Source: Smittium mucronatum (taxonomy: Eukaryota > Kickxellomycota > Harpellomycetes > Harpellales > Legeriomycetaceae). From it: a stretch of DNA of 10,120 nucleotides. Below, one piece after another: positions 1-8,937 of this stretch. The notes under the pieces are model-generated. The model did no database searches. It was not told where the DNA came from and saw only the letters and a program-made list of their open reading frames with translations. A program made the position numbers and the translations under genes. The stretch is taken from assembly GCA_001953115.1 (NCBI GenBank), contig LSSL01000457.1, positions 10,304-20,423 of the forward strand, in the 5' to 3' direction. Positions within the stretch are counted from its first letter, which is position 1; each line of letters starts with the position of its first letter.

Positions 1-15
1 TGTGTGTGTGTGTGT
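1..15. repeat. (TG)n microsatellite, cut by window edge
   Basis: An uninterrupted TG dinucleotide run opens the window and ends at a TAG, so its true length is unknown. It is one of several simple repeats in the surrounding non-coding DNA. Confidence 0.9.
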
Positions 16-2624
16 AGCAATCATAAAAATTTTATCCTTCTAATAATTAAATTATCTTCGCGTTAAAAAATTAATGTGCCATTAAATTTTATTAATTTTT
101 TTTTAGTTTATTTTTGTAAAATAAATTATTTGATTATCTTCCAAAAATAAAACTATAAAAGTTGAAAATTTGATTTTTTTTTTTAGAAAACTTTTAGAGA
201 AAACTTAATAAATATTGCAAAGAATATGAATTAAAATTAAATAAAAACTATAATAAACTAATTTAGATTTTTTTACAAATTGAATAATTTGTATCAGGTT
301 TTATTTTTCTTTAATATGTGGAATAAGGAAGTTAAAACGGTTATTAAAATAAAGCGAAATGATATATATAAAAATAGATTAATTCTAAAATGATTTAATT
401 TTATGATCCAATTAAATTAAAAAAAACTGAAATATTCTTTATAAGTTTTATTAAAAAATCAAATCCTAAAAAATGGTTTTTATTTTATGTTCCTCTGATT
501 TAGTGGCTTTTGGCAAGATAAATTAAATTGGTAAATTTAAAAATATTTTGATATTTAACATTTATCAAACTGGGGTATTTCTAAAACTATTTAAATCATC
601 TTTAATTTAAAATAATAAAAATAACTGAAACCACAATACGTGTATATTAAAAAAATTATCAATACCCTGTTTTTATTAATTTAAAGGAATTATTTCTTTT
701 ATTTAGCCTGACTTTTGCACTATGTTTTATTACAATATATCACTATATACTTAACTATGTAACATCAAAAAAGAATTTAATGAAGTATCAATGGACTGGT
801 TGACTATTCATAAGTAAATAAAAACAAGGTATATTTTAATCTTAATTTATTTATAAAATGGTTATATTTCAAATATCAATACAAGTTAAATGAAGATTAT
901 TTTCTTGCGACGTGTTTTAAAAAAAATTATCAGTTTTATTATTTTTCCATAACTGAATTTAATATTGTTAAAAAATTAAATAGATTGATCCTATAGTTTC
1001 ATATTTAGATTTTGCAAAAAAATCCAATAGAAAAAGTTTAATTCCTATAAACTCTGTTGATATTCTTTTATTTCATAAATAAATGCAAAAATTGCTAGGA
1101 GACATATTATTAAACTTTTTATTTTCTTTAAATCTTAGTTATATTATAAATAAGTGTGAAAATAATCTTTCAACAAAAAAAATTTCTCAATTTTTTAATA
1201 ATTAAAATAAGAGCTAGTTCGGATATTTTTTTTTAATACTCCAAAAATCTAAATCGAAACTCTTTTATTGTATAAAAAATAATCTAAAATTCAATATTTT
1301 TTATAAATTTAATGTTATTATTTTAATTAATAAATACACCTACATCATTTTCTGTTTTTATACTAATTATGTATTTACAATGATGCGTATATTTCTGTTT
1401 GCTTTTTTTTGAAGAACAAAAAAATATACAATATATCATACTTTTAATTAAATTTGCAGTTTAAAATTTTTACTATCTGTAAGAAAAGCTTTCTTACTAT
1501 TAACAGGAAAATAATAAATTTCTGAACCAAAAATTTTGCGAATCTAATCTTATAAAAAATATGAGAAAAATCTCATAAATTCATAGCGATAATCGTTTTT
1601 TATTATTTTTTTATTATAATATAGTAATCTAATCTCATTTAAATTAAAAATTTGCGTGCGTTTATGGGGTTAAAATTTAATAAATAAATATTTTTAATCT
1701 TAATTCGAATGATTTTACTTTAAAACGTTTAAATTAAGTAGTTACTTAATTTTTTAATGGAATTTTAATTAATTTTTTTAATTTTAATTTGAATTCATAT
1801 TATCATTTTTTAGATAGAATATTTTTTAATACATCTTTTTTATTAAATTTCTTGCGGAAAATATAAATTCATTCATAAATATAATTAAAGATTAAATGAG
1901 TGTAACATAAACTTATAAAACCGGTATTTTTTTTACTTTTTCCTTAATAGAAAATTTTTTTGAATTAAACGCAGGAAATTACTATTTTTTTAAAATAAAT
2001 CCCTTTAAATTAAATTTGATCTATATTTTTAATTAATTGCTTTTTCTAAATGGAGTTTAAAAATGAATCGTATTTTATAAGGATATTTTTTAATCAAACT
2101 GATTAGCAATAATTTTGGGGATTTTTTAATTTTTTTCTGGATGGTTTTTTTGGAATAACGATCTTTTTAAAGTGATATATTTTATATTTTAGATCTGACT
2201 AATTTGGAAAAAAAAATTTTTATACTCTTATTAAATTATAATCATTTAAAATTCATTATTTGCTAAAATATTTGATCATATTTCCATAAAAATTGAATTT
2301 TATAACTAATAATTTTTTTTTTTTATGAAATAATCTTTGTAAATTATCTTTAGGAATTTAAATTTACAACTAGGGAAGCTAATTTGTTGTATATAATCAA
2401 TTTTTTTAAAACAGATAATATCTTTATAAAATATAGCGTACTTTTTTGATTTTAGTAACAGTTGATTTTATTTAAACCTAAAAAATGAGAATATAATATA
2501 TTTGGATATAATTTAAAAATTCTCTTTCCTAAAAGTGGGAAGTTGAATAGGGCATAAAGCTAATAATAACTACTTATTTCAAAATGATGAAACATTGATC
2601 AATGCTTAATTTTTTGATCGATTA

Positions 2625-2640
2625 TAATAATAATAATAAT
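2625..2640. repeat. (TAA)n microsatellite
   Basis: Five complete TAA units plus one base in uninterrupted tandem array, within non-coding AT-rich DNA. Confidence 0.85.
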
Positions 2641-2889
2641 GATAACAGAAAAATTATTGATTTTTTTGTTCTTTGAATGGAGCTAAGATTCTGAAAAAAA
2701 ATATTTTACTATTGAAATGAAAATAAAACACAGTTTTAAATAGTATTTTGTTTAAAACTTCACATTAAACATAACGAAATTTATAAATTTATAAATTAAA
2801 ATAACGCAAAATATGAATCTCGAATTATTTATGTTCAATATAACTAATAATCCACTTAGATACTTATTATTTATCTCTAATAAAAATCC

Positions 2890-2893
<4 letters not shown>

Positions 2894-2928
<35 letters not shown>
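2894..2928. repeat. (AT)n microsatellite, 35 nt
   Basis: A perfect alternating A/T run of 35 bases, the longest pure dinucleotide array in the window. It is self-complementary and could extrude as a hairpin. The 74-codon minus-strand frame that crosses it (2752-2976) owes its length partly to this array, which reads as alternating Tyr-Ile, and is not a gene. Confidence 0.95.
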
Positions 2929-2931
<3 letters not shown>

Positions 2932-4145
2932 AAGTTTTATAAATTGATAAAAAAATATTGAAAAATCTTGCCACACTTGTGGCGAATTTTAAAAGGAGTA
3001 ATCGATTATTTTTCCGTTAGAAGTGTTTATTTAATGACTATTTTTACTCATAAAAATTTCTTTTATAAATTATTTTTGGTTAATAAATAAAAAATATTAT
3101 TAATTTTAAACCCCCCTAATTATATTTTGATTCGTTATTATCATAATTATAATTATTATGTAAAAATGAAGTCTTTATTATTGATAAAAAATCATTTTTT
3201 AGAATATACAAGTTTTATATTTTGTTTTTGTTGATTGCTATAAAAAGATTTATTTAAAAAATTATTCAGATTAGTAATATTTTATATTTTTCAACTCATC
3301 TTTTTTATAAAATATTTTTAGCCCCGAATCATTTAAGTCTCTATATCTGTACGATTATTACTATTTAATATAAACATAATTATAATATATTCAATCATAA
3401 ATAATAATTTATTCGGTATTTTATAATTATTGGGGTTTTATTTTGAGAAATTTGTTTTGAATTGGTATGTTTAATAGTATTTAATTATAAAAGTACAGGA
3501 GAGCCCTTTTAATTTTTTAAAATTTTTTTTACATTTACCTCCATATGAAGTTATATTTATTAAAAAATTGATATTGAGAATATTAAATACACACCAAGAT
3601 TTTCCTTATTTTATTTGATTTAAATGGTTAAAAGATCTGTAAAGTATTTTTATTTATTATTAATTTTTTATTTTGTAAGGCATTAATGTTCTTAAAAACT
3701 AAGTATTTTATAAAAAAAGTAAAAAATTATTCACAGGATCTGTTTTTTTTTTTTAATATAAAACTGCGTTTTCTGATAAAAGTTTTTATTATTTTTTTTA
3801 GGGAGTAAAAAGTAAAACTTGTGAATATTTAAATTTAACAGAATTAAACTATATTTTTCTTAAAATAACTTTCACCTTTTTTTAAAAAGTATTTCAAATT
3901 TATCTTATCCATATCACTTAATATAAAAATTGCTGACCATTCAAAGGGATGATAATTTGTATAATATTTGTTTAATTAAACCTATAAAATTTCAAATTTA
4001 TATTTTAATTGATCATTCTTTACTTTTTTAGAAAAAGATAGATGAATTCTTTGCAAAATTTTTCAAAAAAATTTCAGTCAACACATGCCATATCACAGAT
4101 TTTATTATTATTATTGATTTTTATTTATAGATTTTTTTTTAATTA

Positions 4146-4159
4146 ATATATATATATAT
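4146..4159. repeat. Short (AT)n tract
   Basis: Fourteen alternating A/T bases, near a short run of four TTA units at 4102-4113. Both are simple sequence without further structure. Confidence 0.7.
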
Positions 4160-4464
4160 TATGTTTATAAGTTTGTGATATCAACTTAATTAAGGTATAA
4201 AAACGTATTTTTTGGTTCAATATTTCTTGAAATAGTTAATGTGATATTGAAATGGTTCACGTAAATATTATTTATGATATCGATAAATTCCGAGTAGGTT
4301 ATATAGCTTAATTATTATGTTTTTTTATTTTAAAATTAATATTCTTGCAATTATTTCATTCTGAATTTATTAATTGACTTTAATTAAAAATATTTAGTTT
4401 TTCGAACTGATTTTTAATCTCACTTATAAAAATATAACTGTTACTGTACTATAATATTTAACCG

Positions 4465-4624
4465 AAATCTCTTTTATATAAAACTGAAATTTTCTTTTTA
4501 AAGTTAAGATATATCTAATTACTATTACTATTTTGTTATTAAATAAATCTCTTTTATATAAAACTGAAATTTTCTTTTTAAAGTTAAGATATATCTAATT
4601 ACTATTACTATTTTTTTATTAAAT
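4465..4624. repeat. 80-bp tandem duplication, two copies
   Basis: Copy 1 spans 4465-4544 and copy 2 spans 4545-4624, with a period of exactly 80 bases. Comparing them base by base I find one difference, G at 4535 versus T at 4615. A third copy begins at 4625 and matches for about ten bases (AAATCTCTTT) before diverging. Near-identity suggests a recent duplication by slippage or unequal exchange. Neither copy contains an open frame. Confidence 0.95.
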
Positions 4625-6778
4625 AAATCTCTTTATCTATGAAATTTTTTGGGGTTTTCACTTTATCCAAATCTTTAAGATGTGTCCATTTTTTTTAAAA
4701 AAGGAGAGTGTTATGGTGTTTTTTCTTTAAAATTATTCAAATAATATCTATGGCAACTGTTAAATAAATCAATTTTAAAGGAAATTTCCATCTATAAACG
4801 AAAAAGAATACTTTTTTTCTTAATATGAAGATTTATTTATATCCCAAAAAATTTATTAAGTATTATTCTTGATATAATTAATGGATTTTTTTAGTTCAAA
4901 ATTTTCAAGTCTGGAATGATATTAAACAAAAAATAAAGAAATTTCTCAAGAGTAAAAGACAAAATTAAGGGAAAAATTAAATTTTGAATTGGATTTAATA
5001 ATTTTGATTATAATGAAATTGATGATAAGTTTGAATGATAAATCAAGAATAAATTTGGGGATTTTTTTTTTTATTAGCCTTAAATATTTTTTCAAATCAA
5101 TATTTTGAAAATAAAAAATAAAAAAAACTAAAAAAATCCGAAAAACTCAAAAAAATTTATAAAAAATTTATAATGGCATTTTTTAAAAAAATCGCAATTG
5201 GGATTTGTTATTATAGCAATGTATTTCGAATTATTTGATGGTATATAAAAAAATGAAATTTTTGGGTGTTATTTAATTATTTATACATTGAAATAATTAA
5301 TCTCCACAATTTATTCTAATAATATCTAAAAATAAATTTAATCCTATAATCCAAAAATTTACCTTACATATTTTTTTTGTAAATAATTCAAGACTTTGTT
5401 CTTGTTTTTTTTTTAAATGGTATGATTAAAAAAAATTCTTTTATAATAAGTTTTAGAAATATGGTATATTTTTATTAATTAACCAAATATAATTATATTC
5501 GAAATAAACTACACAAAAAATAATTTTAACCGTTTACTATTGATATATTTATTAACATATATATATTTCTCTTTGAGAAAAATCCAAAATTTGAACATAA
5601 TTTTTTTTAGCTAATTAAGACCATATTAAATCTAGCATTTTTTTAAAATAATTTTTTTTGAACTATTTTTAGAAGAATATTTAGGCCACATATTAAATAA
5701 TCATTAAATTTTTCCTCCATAAAAACCAAAAGCTTTAGTTATAATTTTTTATCCTATATTATTCAAAAAAATACAATTAAAGCCATCTTTATGGAGTTGT
5801 AAAAAAATTTAATTTACCAAAATTATTGCTGCAAAAGCAATTTAATATTACGTAAAAGGTTTTTTAAAGGATTTCTCGACTTAATTTCTAATAAAGTTAG
5901 ATCGATTGAGTTTTACAACAAGAAAAGTGGTTGATTAATTTTATTTTTATTAAGGTTATATACAATAAAAATAAAAATGCTGAATTCAGAAAATTATGAT
6001 TTTAAATTTTATTATCTAAAAAAAGAAAGATATACCAACTTTAAAATTAATGAAATGTTTGTAAAAATTTCAATTTTATATTATAAATGCTAATATTATT
6101 AAATAAGAAAAAAAACCAATAATATTTATGAATATCAGATCTTGTGACACATTAAGAAATATAGAATTTTTATCATTTCATTATTTGTAGAATTATATAT
6201 TTTTTGAATTTTAAGGCTTTTTCGATAAAATCAAATTTAAACTTAAAATATCTAATGTATATTTTTTTTTCTCCCTTTAAACTATTGATGTTAACACTTA
6301 AATAAAATCTTAAATCACCGGTATTATTTTTCTTATTTTATAATTTATTCTAATAGGACGCTAAAAAGAAATATGTAACACTAATTTTTTTTCTTTATTG
6401 AAAAATCGAGTTAATAGCTGAATGATAAGCTTTATTTGAAAAAAATATAAAAATATAAAAGGAAGCAAATTTTGGAAAAAAGTGATGTTAAGTAATTATT
6501 GAATGTTAAAAATATCAATTTTTTTTGGATTCACTCATTTTCGAATAAATTTTGGCAATTATATCGACAAATCTAATAAAGCAATCACAATTTTTTTTTA
6601 AAAAAGAAAAAATTAGTTTTCTATTCTTCGCATTGTGAATTTTTTTAAAAAACTTTATTATAAATATAATAGAAAAATGATGAAATTTAACCGAAAAATA
6701 TAAGCATATTCCTAATATTTTCCGAAGAGGAATCTAAGAAATAAAAAGGTTATATTTTTTTGTCCGTAAGTTTTAAAA

Positions 6779-6916
6779 ATGGGTAATCGAAATAAAAAAA
6801 TTGAAAAAGATTGTGGGTTTACTCATTTTTCTAACTATACTTATATATACCTCGCTATCTTTCATGCCTTCAATTATACATCACATCTACGACCATCATA
6901 TCAACTGAAATCCTAA
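6779..6916 (+). CDS. Doubtful 45-codon reading frame in a C-rich island
   Basis: An ATG at 6779 opens a 45-codon frame ending at TAA 6914-6916. The N-terminal third is Lys/Asn rich (MGNRNKKIEKD), and the rest is rich in Tyr, His, Phe and Ser. The second half, about 6850-6912, has unusually many C residues on the + strand compared with its surroundings (Arg-Pro codons CGA CCA near the end), which is why I list it. I recognise no family. There is no clear promoter, intron or polyadenylation context. A frame this long can arise by chance in several kilobases of such DNA, so the call is weak. A fragment of an old exon is an equally good explanation. Confidence 0.12.
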   Translation: MGNRNKKIEKDCGFTHFSNYTYIYLAIFHAFNYTSHLRPSYQLKS

Positions 6917-7180
6917 ATAAGAATTAATAGTTTTTTTACTTAATTTATTAATTGGAAAAATATTAATTTTTAGTATAATTTCTATCAAAATTATAAATTA
7001 AAAAGAGTAAGGTCTGTATTGATTTCATGAATTTTTTTAAAAAAAAATCAACTTAAAGCGTCAATATTATATTTGAATTTTTATTGAAAAAAACCTAATT
7101 CCATTTTTAAATGAAACTGGAATTTTTTTATATTGCTTCATGGAATTTCATACCACTATTTTTAACAATTTGCATATGTA

Positions 7181-7225
7181 GCCAAGGTTTTGTTTCCCTG
7201 GCACTATCAAGTTTAGTTGGCGTGC
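7181..7225 (+). other. Small GC-richer island with hairpin potential
   Basis: GCCAAGG (7181-7187) can pair with CCCTGGC (7196-7202) with one A-C mismatch and an 8-base T-rich loop. Just downstream ACTA (7203-7206) can pair with TAGT (7214-7217). The island stands out from the flanking A/T runs but is too short for a known RNA gene, and it does not fold as a tRNA. Confidence 0.35.
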
Positions 7226-7291
7226 TAGTTTCAATTGGTTTATAATAAGCATTAAATTTTTATAATCTCTGATAAAAAAATTATAGTAAAG

Positions 7292-7309
7292 TTATTATTA
7301 TTATTATTA
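7292..7309. repeat. (TTA)n microsatellite
   Basis: Six perfect TTA units. The rest of 7226-7602 is AT-rich with no gene seen, apart from a purine-rich stretch at 7444-7510 described under findings. Confidence 0.9.
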
Positions 7310-7660
7310 AAAGTAATTCGATATTCTTAATAAATGTACAAGTAAACATGAGTTTCCCAACAGCATTTTTTTGAAGTAATATGAGTTTTTTTTCATAATA
7401 TTCTTAAACTTTAAAAGTTATATTTATGGTTTTGAGAAATAATAGAAATATGGTGGCAGTAAAGGTAACAATAGTGGTAAAGATAAAGATAATGAAGATA
7501 TAATAAACCAATACTATAAATATCTCTTTGTATTTGCTTTTTATAAAAAATAACTTAATCAAAAAAGTTCTCAGATTCTCAAAACATAAAGAAAAAAGCT
7601 ACACTATTATTGGACTTAGGAAATTATTTCTTCTATTAAGAGTGAAATACCTTGCCGTGG

Positions 7661-7704
7661 TTTAGGAGCTTAATAGTGTACTTTTCGAAGTACACTAAAC
7701 TAAA
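7661..7704 (+). other. Hairpin with perfect 10-bp stem and TTCG loop
   Basis: TAGTGTACTT (7674-7683) is the exact reverse complement of AAGTACACTA (7688-7697), separated by TTCG (7684-7687). A second stem, TTTAG (7661-7665) with CTAAA (7700-7704), closes it across an asymmetric internal loop. This is the 5' domain of the RNA candidate. The stem also contains TTTT (7682-7685), which argues somewhat against Pol III transcription. Confidence 0.6.
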
Positions 7705-7720
7705 ATTTCACGCAGCATTG

Positions 7721-7744
7721 TACTATTCTTGGTTGGGAATAGTG
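7721..7744 (+). other. Hairpin with 10-bp stem, GGTT loop, three G-T pairs
   Basis: TACTATTCTT (7721-7730) pairs with GGGAATAGTG (7735-7744) around the loop GGTT (7731-7734). Seven pairs are Watson-Crick (7722-7728 with 7737-7743) and three are G-T wobble, two at the loop and one at the base. The wobble pairs work only in the + strand RNA. Confidence 0.6.
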
Positions 7745-7816
7745 GAGACAGCGCACATCGATTCGGAGGACAGCAATTCCAGGGGAGGACCATCTCAAAA
7801 CAGGAGGAACCGATTG

Positions 7817-7849
7817 TTTAGCACAACTGAGACATAGTCTAGTGCCAAA
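7817..7849 (+). other. Hairpin with internal loop
   Basis: TTT(A)GCAC at 7817-7824 pairs with GTGC(C)AAA at 7842-7849 across one A-C mismatch. After an asymmetric internal loop, AGAC (7830-7833) pairs with GTCT (7837-7840) over the 3-base loop ATA. CCAAA (7845-7849) could instead pair with TTTGG (7926-7930), which would enclose the next domain. Confidence 0.45.
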
Positions 7850-7856
7850 GTCCAGC

Positions 7857-7916
7857 GATCGACAATCAGACGGATCTCAGCGTCTAACAGCAATTTGTAG
7901 GAGAGCCATGTCGATC
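7857..7916 (+). other. Long-range 8-bp helix enclosing a 5-bp stem
   Basis: GATCGACA (7857-7864) is the exact complement of TGTCGATC (7909-7916). Between them AGACG (7868-7872) pairs with CGTCT (7881-7885) over an 8-base loop. The segment 7886-7908 remains unpaired in this reading. Confidence 0.5.
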
Positions 7917-7934
7917 AAATCCGCGTTTGGGTAG

Positions 7935-7992
7935 GAGCCTGTTTTTATTAGTCCTGTTAGAAGTAGGCTCTGACTAGGAACTCAATAGTTTC
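7935..7992 (+). other. Two adjacent hairpins
   Basis: GAGCCT (7935-7940) pairs with AGGCTC (7965-7970) around a T-rich 24-base loop. A few bases on, GGAACT (7977-7982) pairs with AGTTTC (7987-7992), including one G-T pair, around the 4-base loop CAAT. The first loop holds TTTTT (7942-7946), which would stop Pol III if that enzyme read this DNA. Confidence 0.45.
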
Positions 7993-8041
7993 AATGAATT
8001 ATTGTTCGATGATAAAGAGCTTAATTCTTAACTGTATTTAA

Positions 8042-8142
8042 CCTCAGCCATCCAGCCTACTTGTAGCAATGCCAGGGGGGGTCTTTCAATTGGTAGATTG
8101 AACCCTTTTCCCGTAGGTACGCAGCCGGTAGTCCTGCAGAGG
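8042..8142 (+). other. Nested three-helix arm near the 3' end of the RNA candidate
   Basis: Three helices nest in order. CCTCAGC (8042-8048) pairs with GCAGAGG (8136-8142) with one A-A mismatch. GCCTAC (8055-8060) pairs with GTAGGT (8113-8118) including one G-T. TTCAAT (8085-8090) pairs with ATTGAA (8097-8102) around TGGTAG. CCC (8103-8105), next to the apical stem, faces a run of seven G (8075-8081) and could extend it across a small bulge. A small rival stem, GCAG (8121-8124) with CTGC (8134-8137), competes with the outermost helix. Confidence 0.5.
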
Positions 8143-8368
8143 AACTTATTGTAGTTAGGATAATAGTCTTTTCTATACTTTTTATTTTTTTCATATTCAT
8201 TTAGTATAGTTTTTAATGACGTTATCTTACAATAAAATTCCGTGATAAAAAAAAAAAACAGGAAATTATTTCTTTTTTCCAATCCAGATAGTTACATAAA
8301 TTATATACGACATAATTCTCTAGAAACTCTCAAAACCACTGTAATAAAAAAGTATTCGATTTAACGGT

Positions 8369-8421
8369 AAAATTTTAGCCCTTAAACTAGTTTAAACGAA
8401 GGAATTATGAGCTAAAATTTT
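8369..8421. repeat. Nested inverted repeat (11-bp arms around a 14-bp palindrome)
   Basis: AAAATTTTAGC (8369-8379) and GCTAAAATTTT (8411-8421) are perfect reverse complements. The 31-base spacer contains the perfect palindrome TTAAACTAGTTTAA (8382-8395). The outer arms end in GC pairs, so they are not just A/T runs. It could be a small palindromic element, a protein-binding site or the end of a degraded miniature transposon; no target duplication is evident. Confidence 0.75.
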
Positions 8422-8613
8422 TATAGTGGATATTTGCGCATAATATTATTAAATTTTCTTTAGTTGAAAATTATGAATTTTGTCAAACCATTTAAATTTT
8501 TTCACATTTTAATTTGGATATAGATGCATAATTCATGGGATTTTCCCTTTAAAACAAACTAAATTGACATTTTTAAATAAAAAAACCCACCAAAAGATTC
8601 TTTAAAAATCTAA

Positions 8614-8637
8614 AGCATATACTGTAGCATATACTGT
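8614..8637. repeat. 12-bp tandem repeat, two copies
   Basis: The unit AGCATATACTGT occurs at 8614-8625 and again, identical, at 8626-8637, followed by ATA. It is in non-coding DNA. Confidence 0.9.
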
Positions 8638-8937
8638 ATAATTAAGCCATTTTTATTAAATTTGGGGATTGATTTTTCTAAATTTGAAATGTTTGAGTGT
8701 CATTATTGTATTTTTAATCAATTAAATGCTTATTCATAGAAATACAACGATTACTAAACATATTGGAATATTTTCATAATTTTATCTCAAGATAATTTTT
8801 GAATTTTTTTGTTCATTATTCTAACAATTTTAAGACAGGATTGAGAATACATTTTAATTGAAGATTTTAAGAATCAAAATGGCTATATAATTATAATCCC
8901 TAATCTCACACGAAAGACTACAAGATTAATCAACATA

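Larger units (their letters stand above)
16..6778. other. AT-rich intergenic DNA, no gene recognised
   Basis: This long stretch is dominated by A and T runs and has stop codons in every frame at short intervals on both strands. I see no exon-like segment, no tRNA-like fold and no recognisable mobile-element protein. What it does hold is listed separately: AT and TAA microsatellites and an 80-bp tandem duplication. Short perfect palindromes such as the 12-bp CATTGATCAATG at 2593-2604 also occur, but at a level expected for such composition. Distant enhancers, introns of an unseen gene or a replication origin cannot be excluded by eye. Confidence 0.7.
7603..8172 (+). ncRNA. Candidate structured non-coding RNA, about 570 nt, family unknown
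   Basis: This block is visibly richer in G and C than its neighbours, except for an AT-rich part at about 7990-8040. It holds a series of complementary segments compatible with one fold. A closing helix pairs 7603-7611 with 8159-8167 (8 Watson-Crick pairs plus one G-U) and is followed at once by TTTT (8169-8172). Inside lie hairpins at 7661-7704, 7721-7744 and 7817-7849, a long-range helix 7857-7864/7909-7916 enclosing a smaller stem, hairpins at 7935-7970 and 7977-7992, and a nested three-helix arm at 8042-8142. Several helices use G-T pairs on the + strand, which would be A-C mismatches on the other strand, so transcription from + is favoured. The longest frames inside (61 codons on +, 84 on -) match no family I know. 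No known RNA fits: I looked for snRNA, SRP, RNase P/MRP, U3, 5S/5.8S and rRNA landmarks. A degenerate non-autonomous element is an alternative. The ends are approximate. Confidence 0.4.
8173..8937. other. AT-rich intergenic DNA between RNA candidate and coding region
   Basis: No exon-like open frame is visible on either strand. The minus-strand 84-codon frame that ends at 8028 runs through T-rich DNA here and then into the structured block; I do not regard it as a gene. The stretch contains the nested inverted repeat at 8369-8421 and a 12-bp tandem repeat at 8614-8637. Confidence 0.6.

Noticed and set aside
2752..2976. Minus-strand 74-codon open frame
   Set aside because: It runs through the (AT)n microsatellite, giving a Tyr-Ile repeat, and the rest is typical translated AT-rich DNA.
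7181..7272. tRNA gene (AGTTGG and GTTTCAATT resemble D- and T-loop bases)
   Set aside because: No acceptor stem, D stem or anticodon arm can be paired at tRNA spacing.
7652..7837. Plus-strand 61-codon open frame in the GC-rich block
   Set aside because: No known domain, and the DNA is better explained by hairpins that span it; a retroelement gag fragment was considered but no zinc knuckle or other mark is present.
7891..7904. Short match to the 3' part of vertebrate 7SK RNA (ATTTGTAGGAGA), with GATC pairing nearby
   Set aside because: A single 12-base match recalled from memory among many RNAs compared is close to chance, and the overall layout and length differ from 7SK.
7603..8167. Terminal inverted repeats of a miniature transposon (ACTATTAT / ATAATAGT)
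   Set aside because: Only eight AT-rich bases match, the inner sequence does not continue the match, and no target-site duplication is visible; an RNA closing helix is at least as likely.
8028..8282. Minus-strand 84-codon open frame
   Set aside because: Its N-terminal half is translated T-rich intergenic DNA and its C-terminal half is the reverse of the structured arm; no family recognised.
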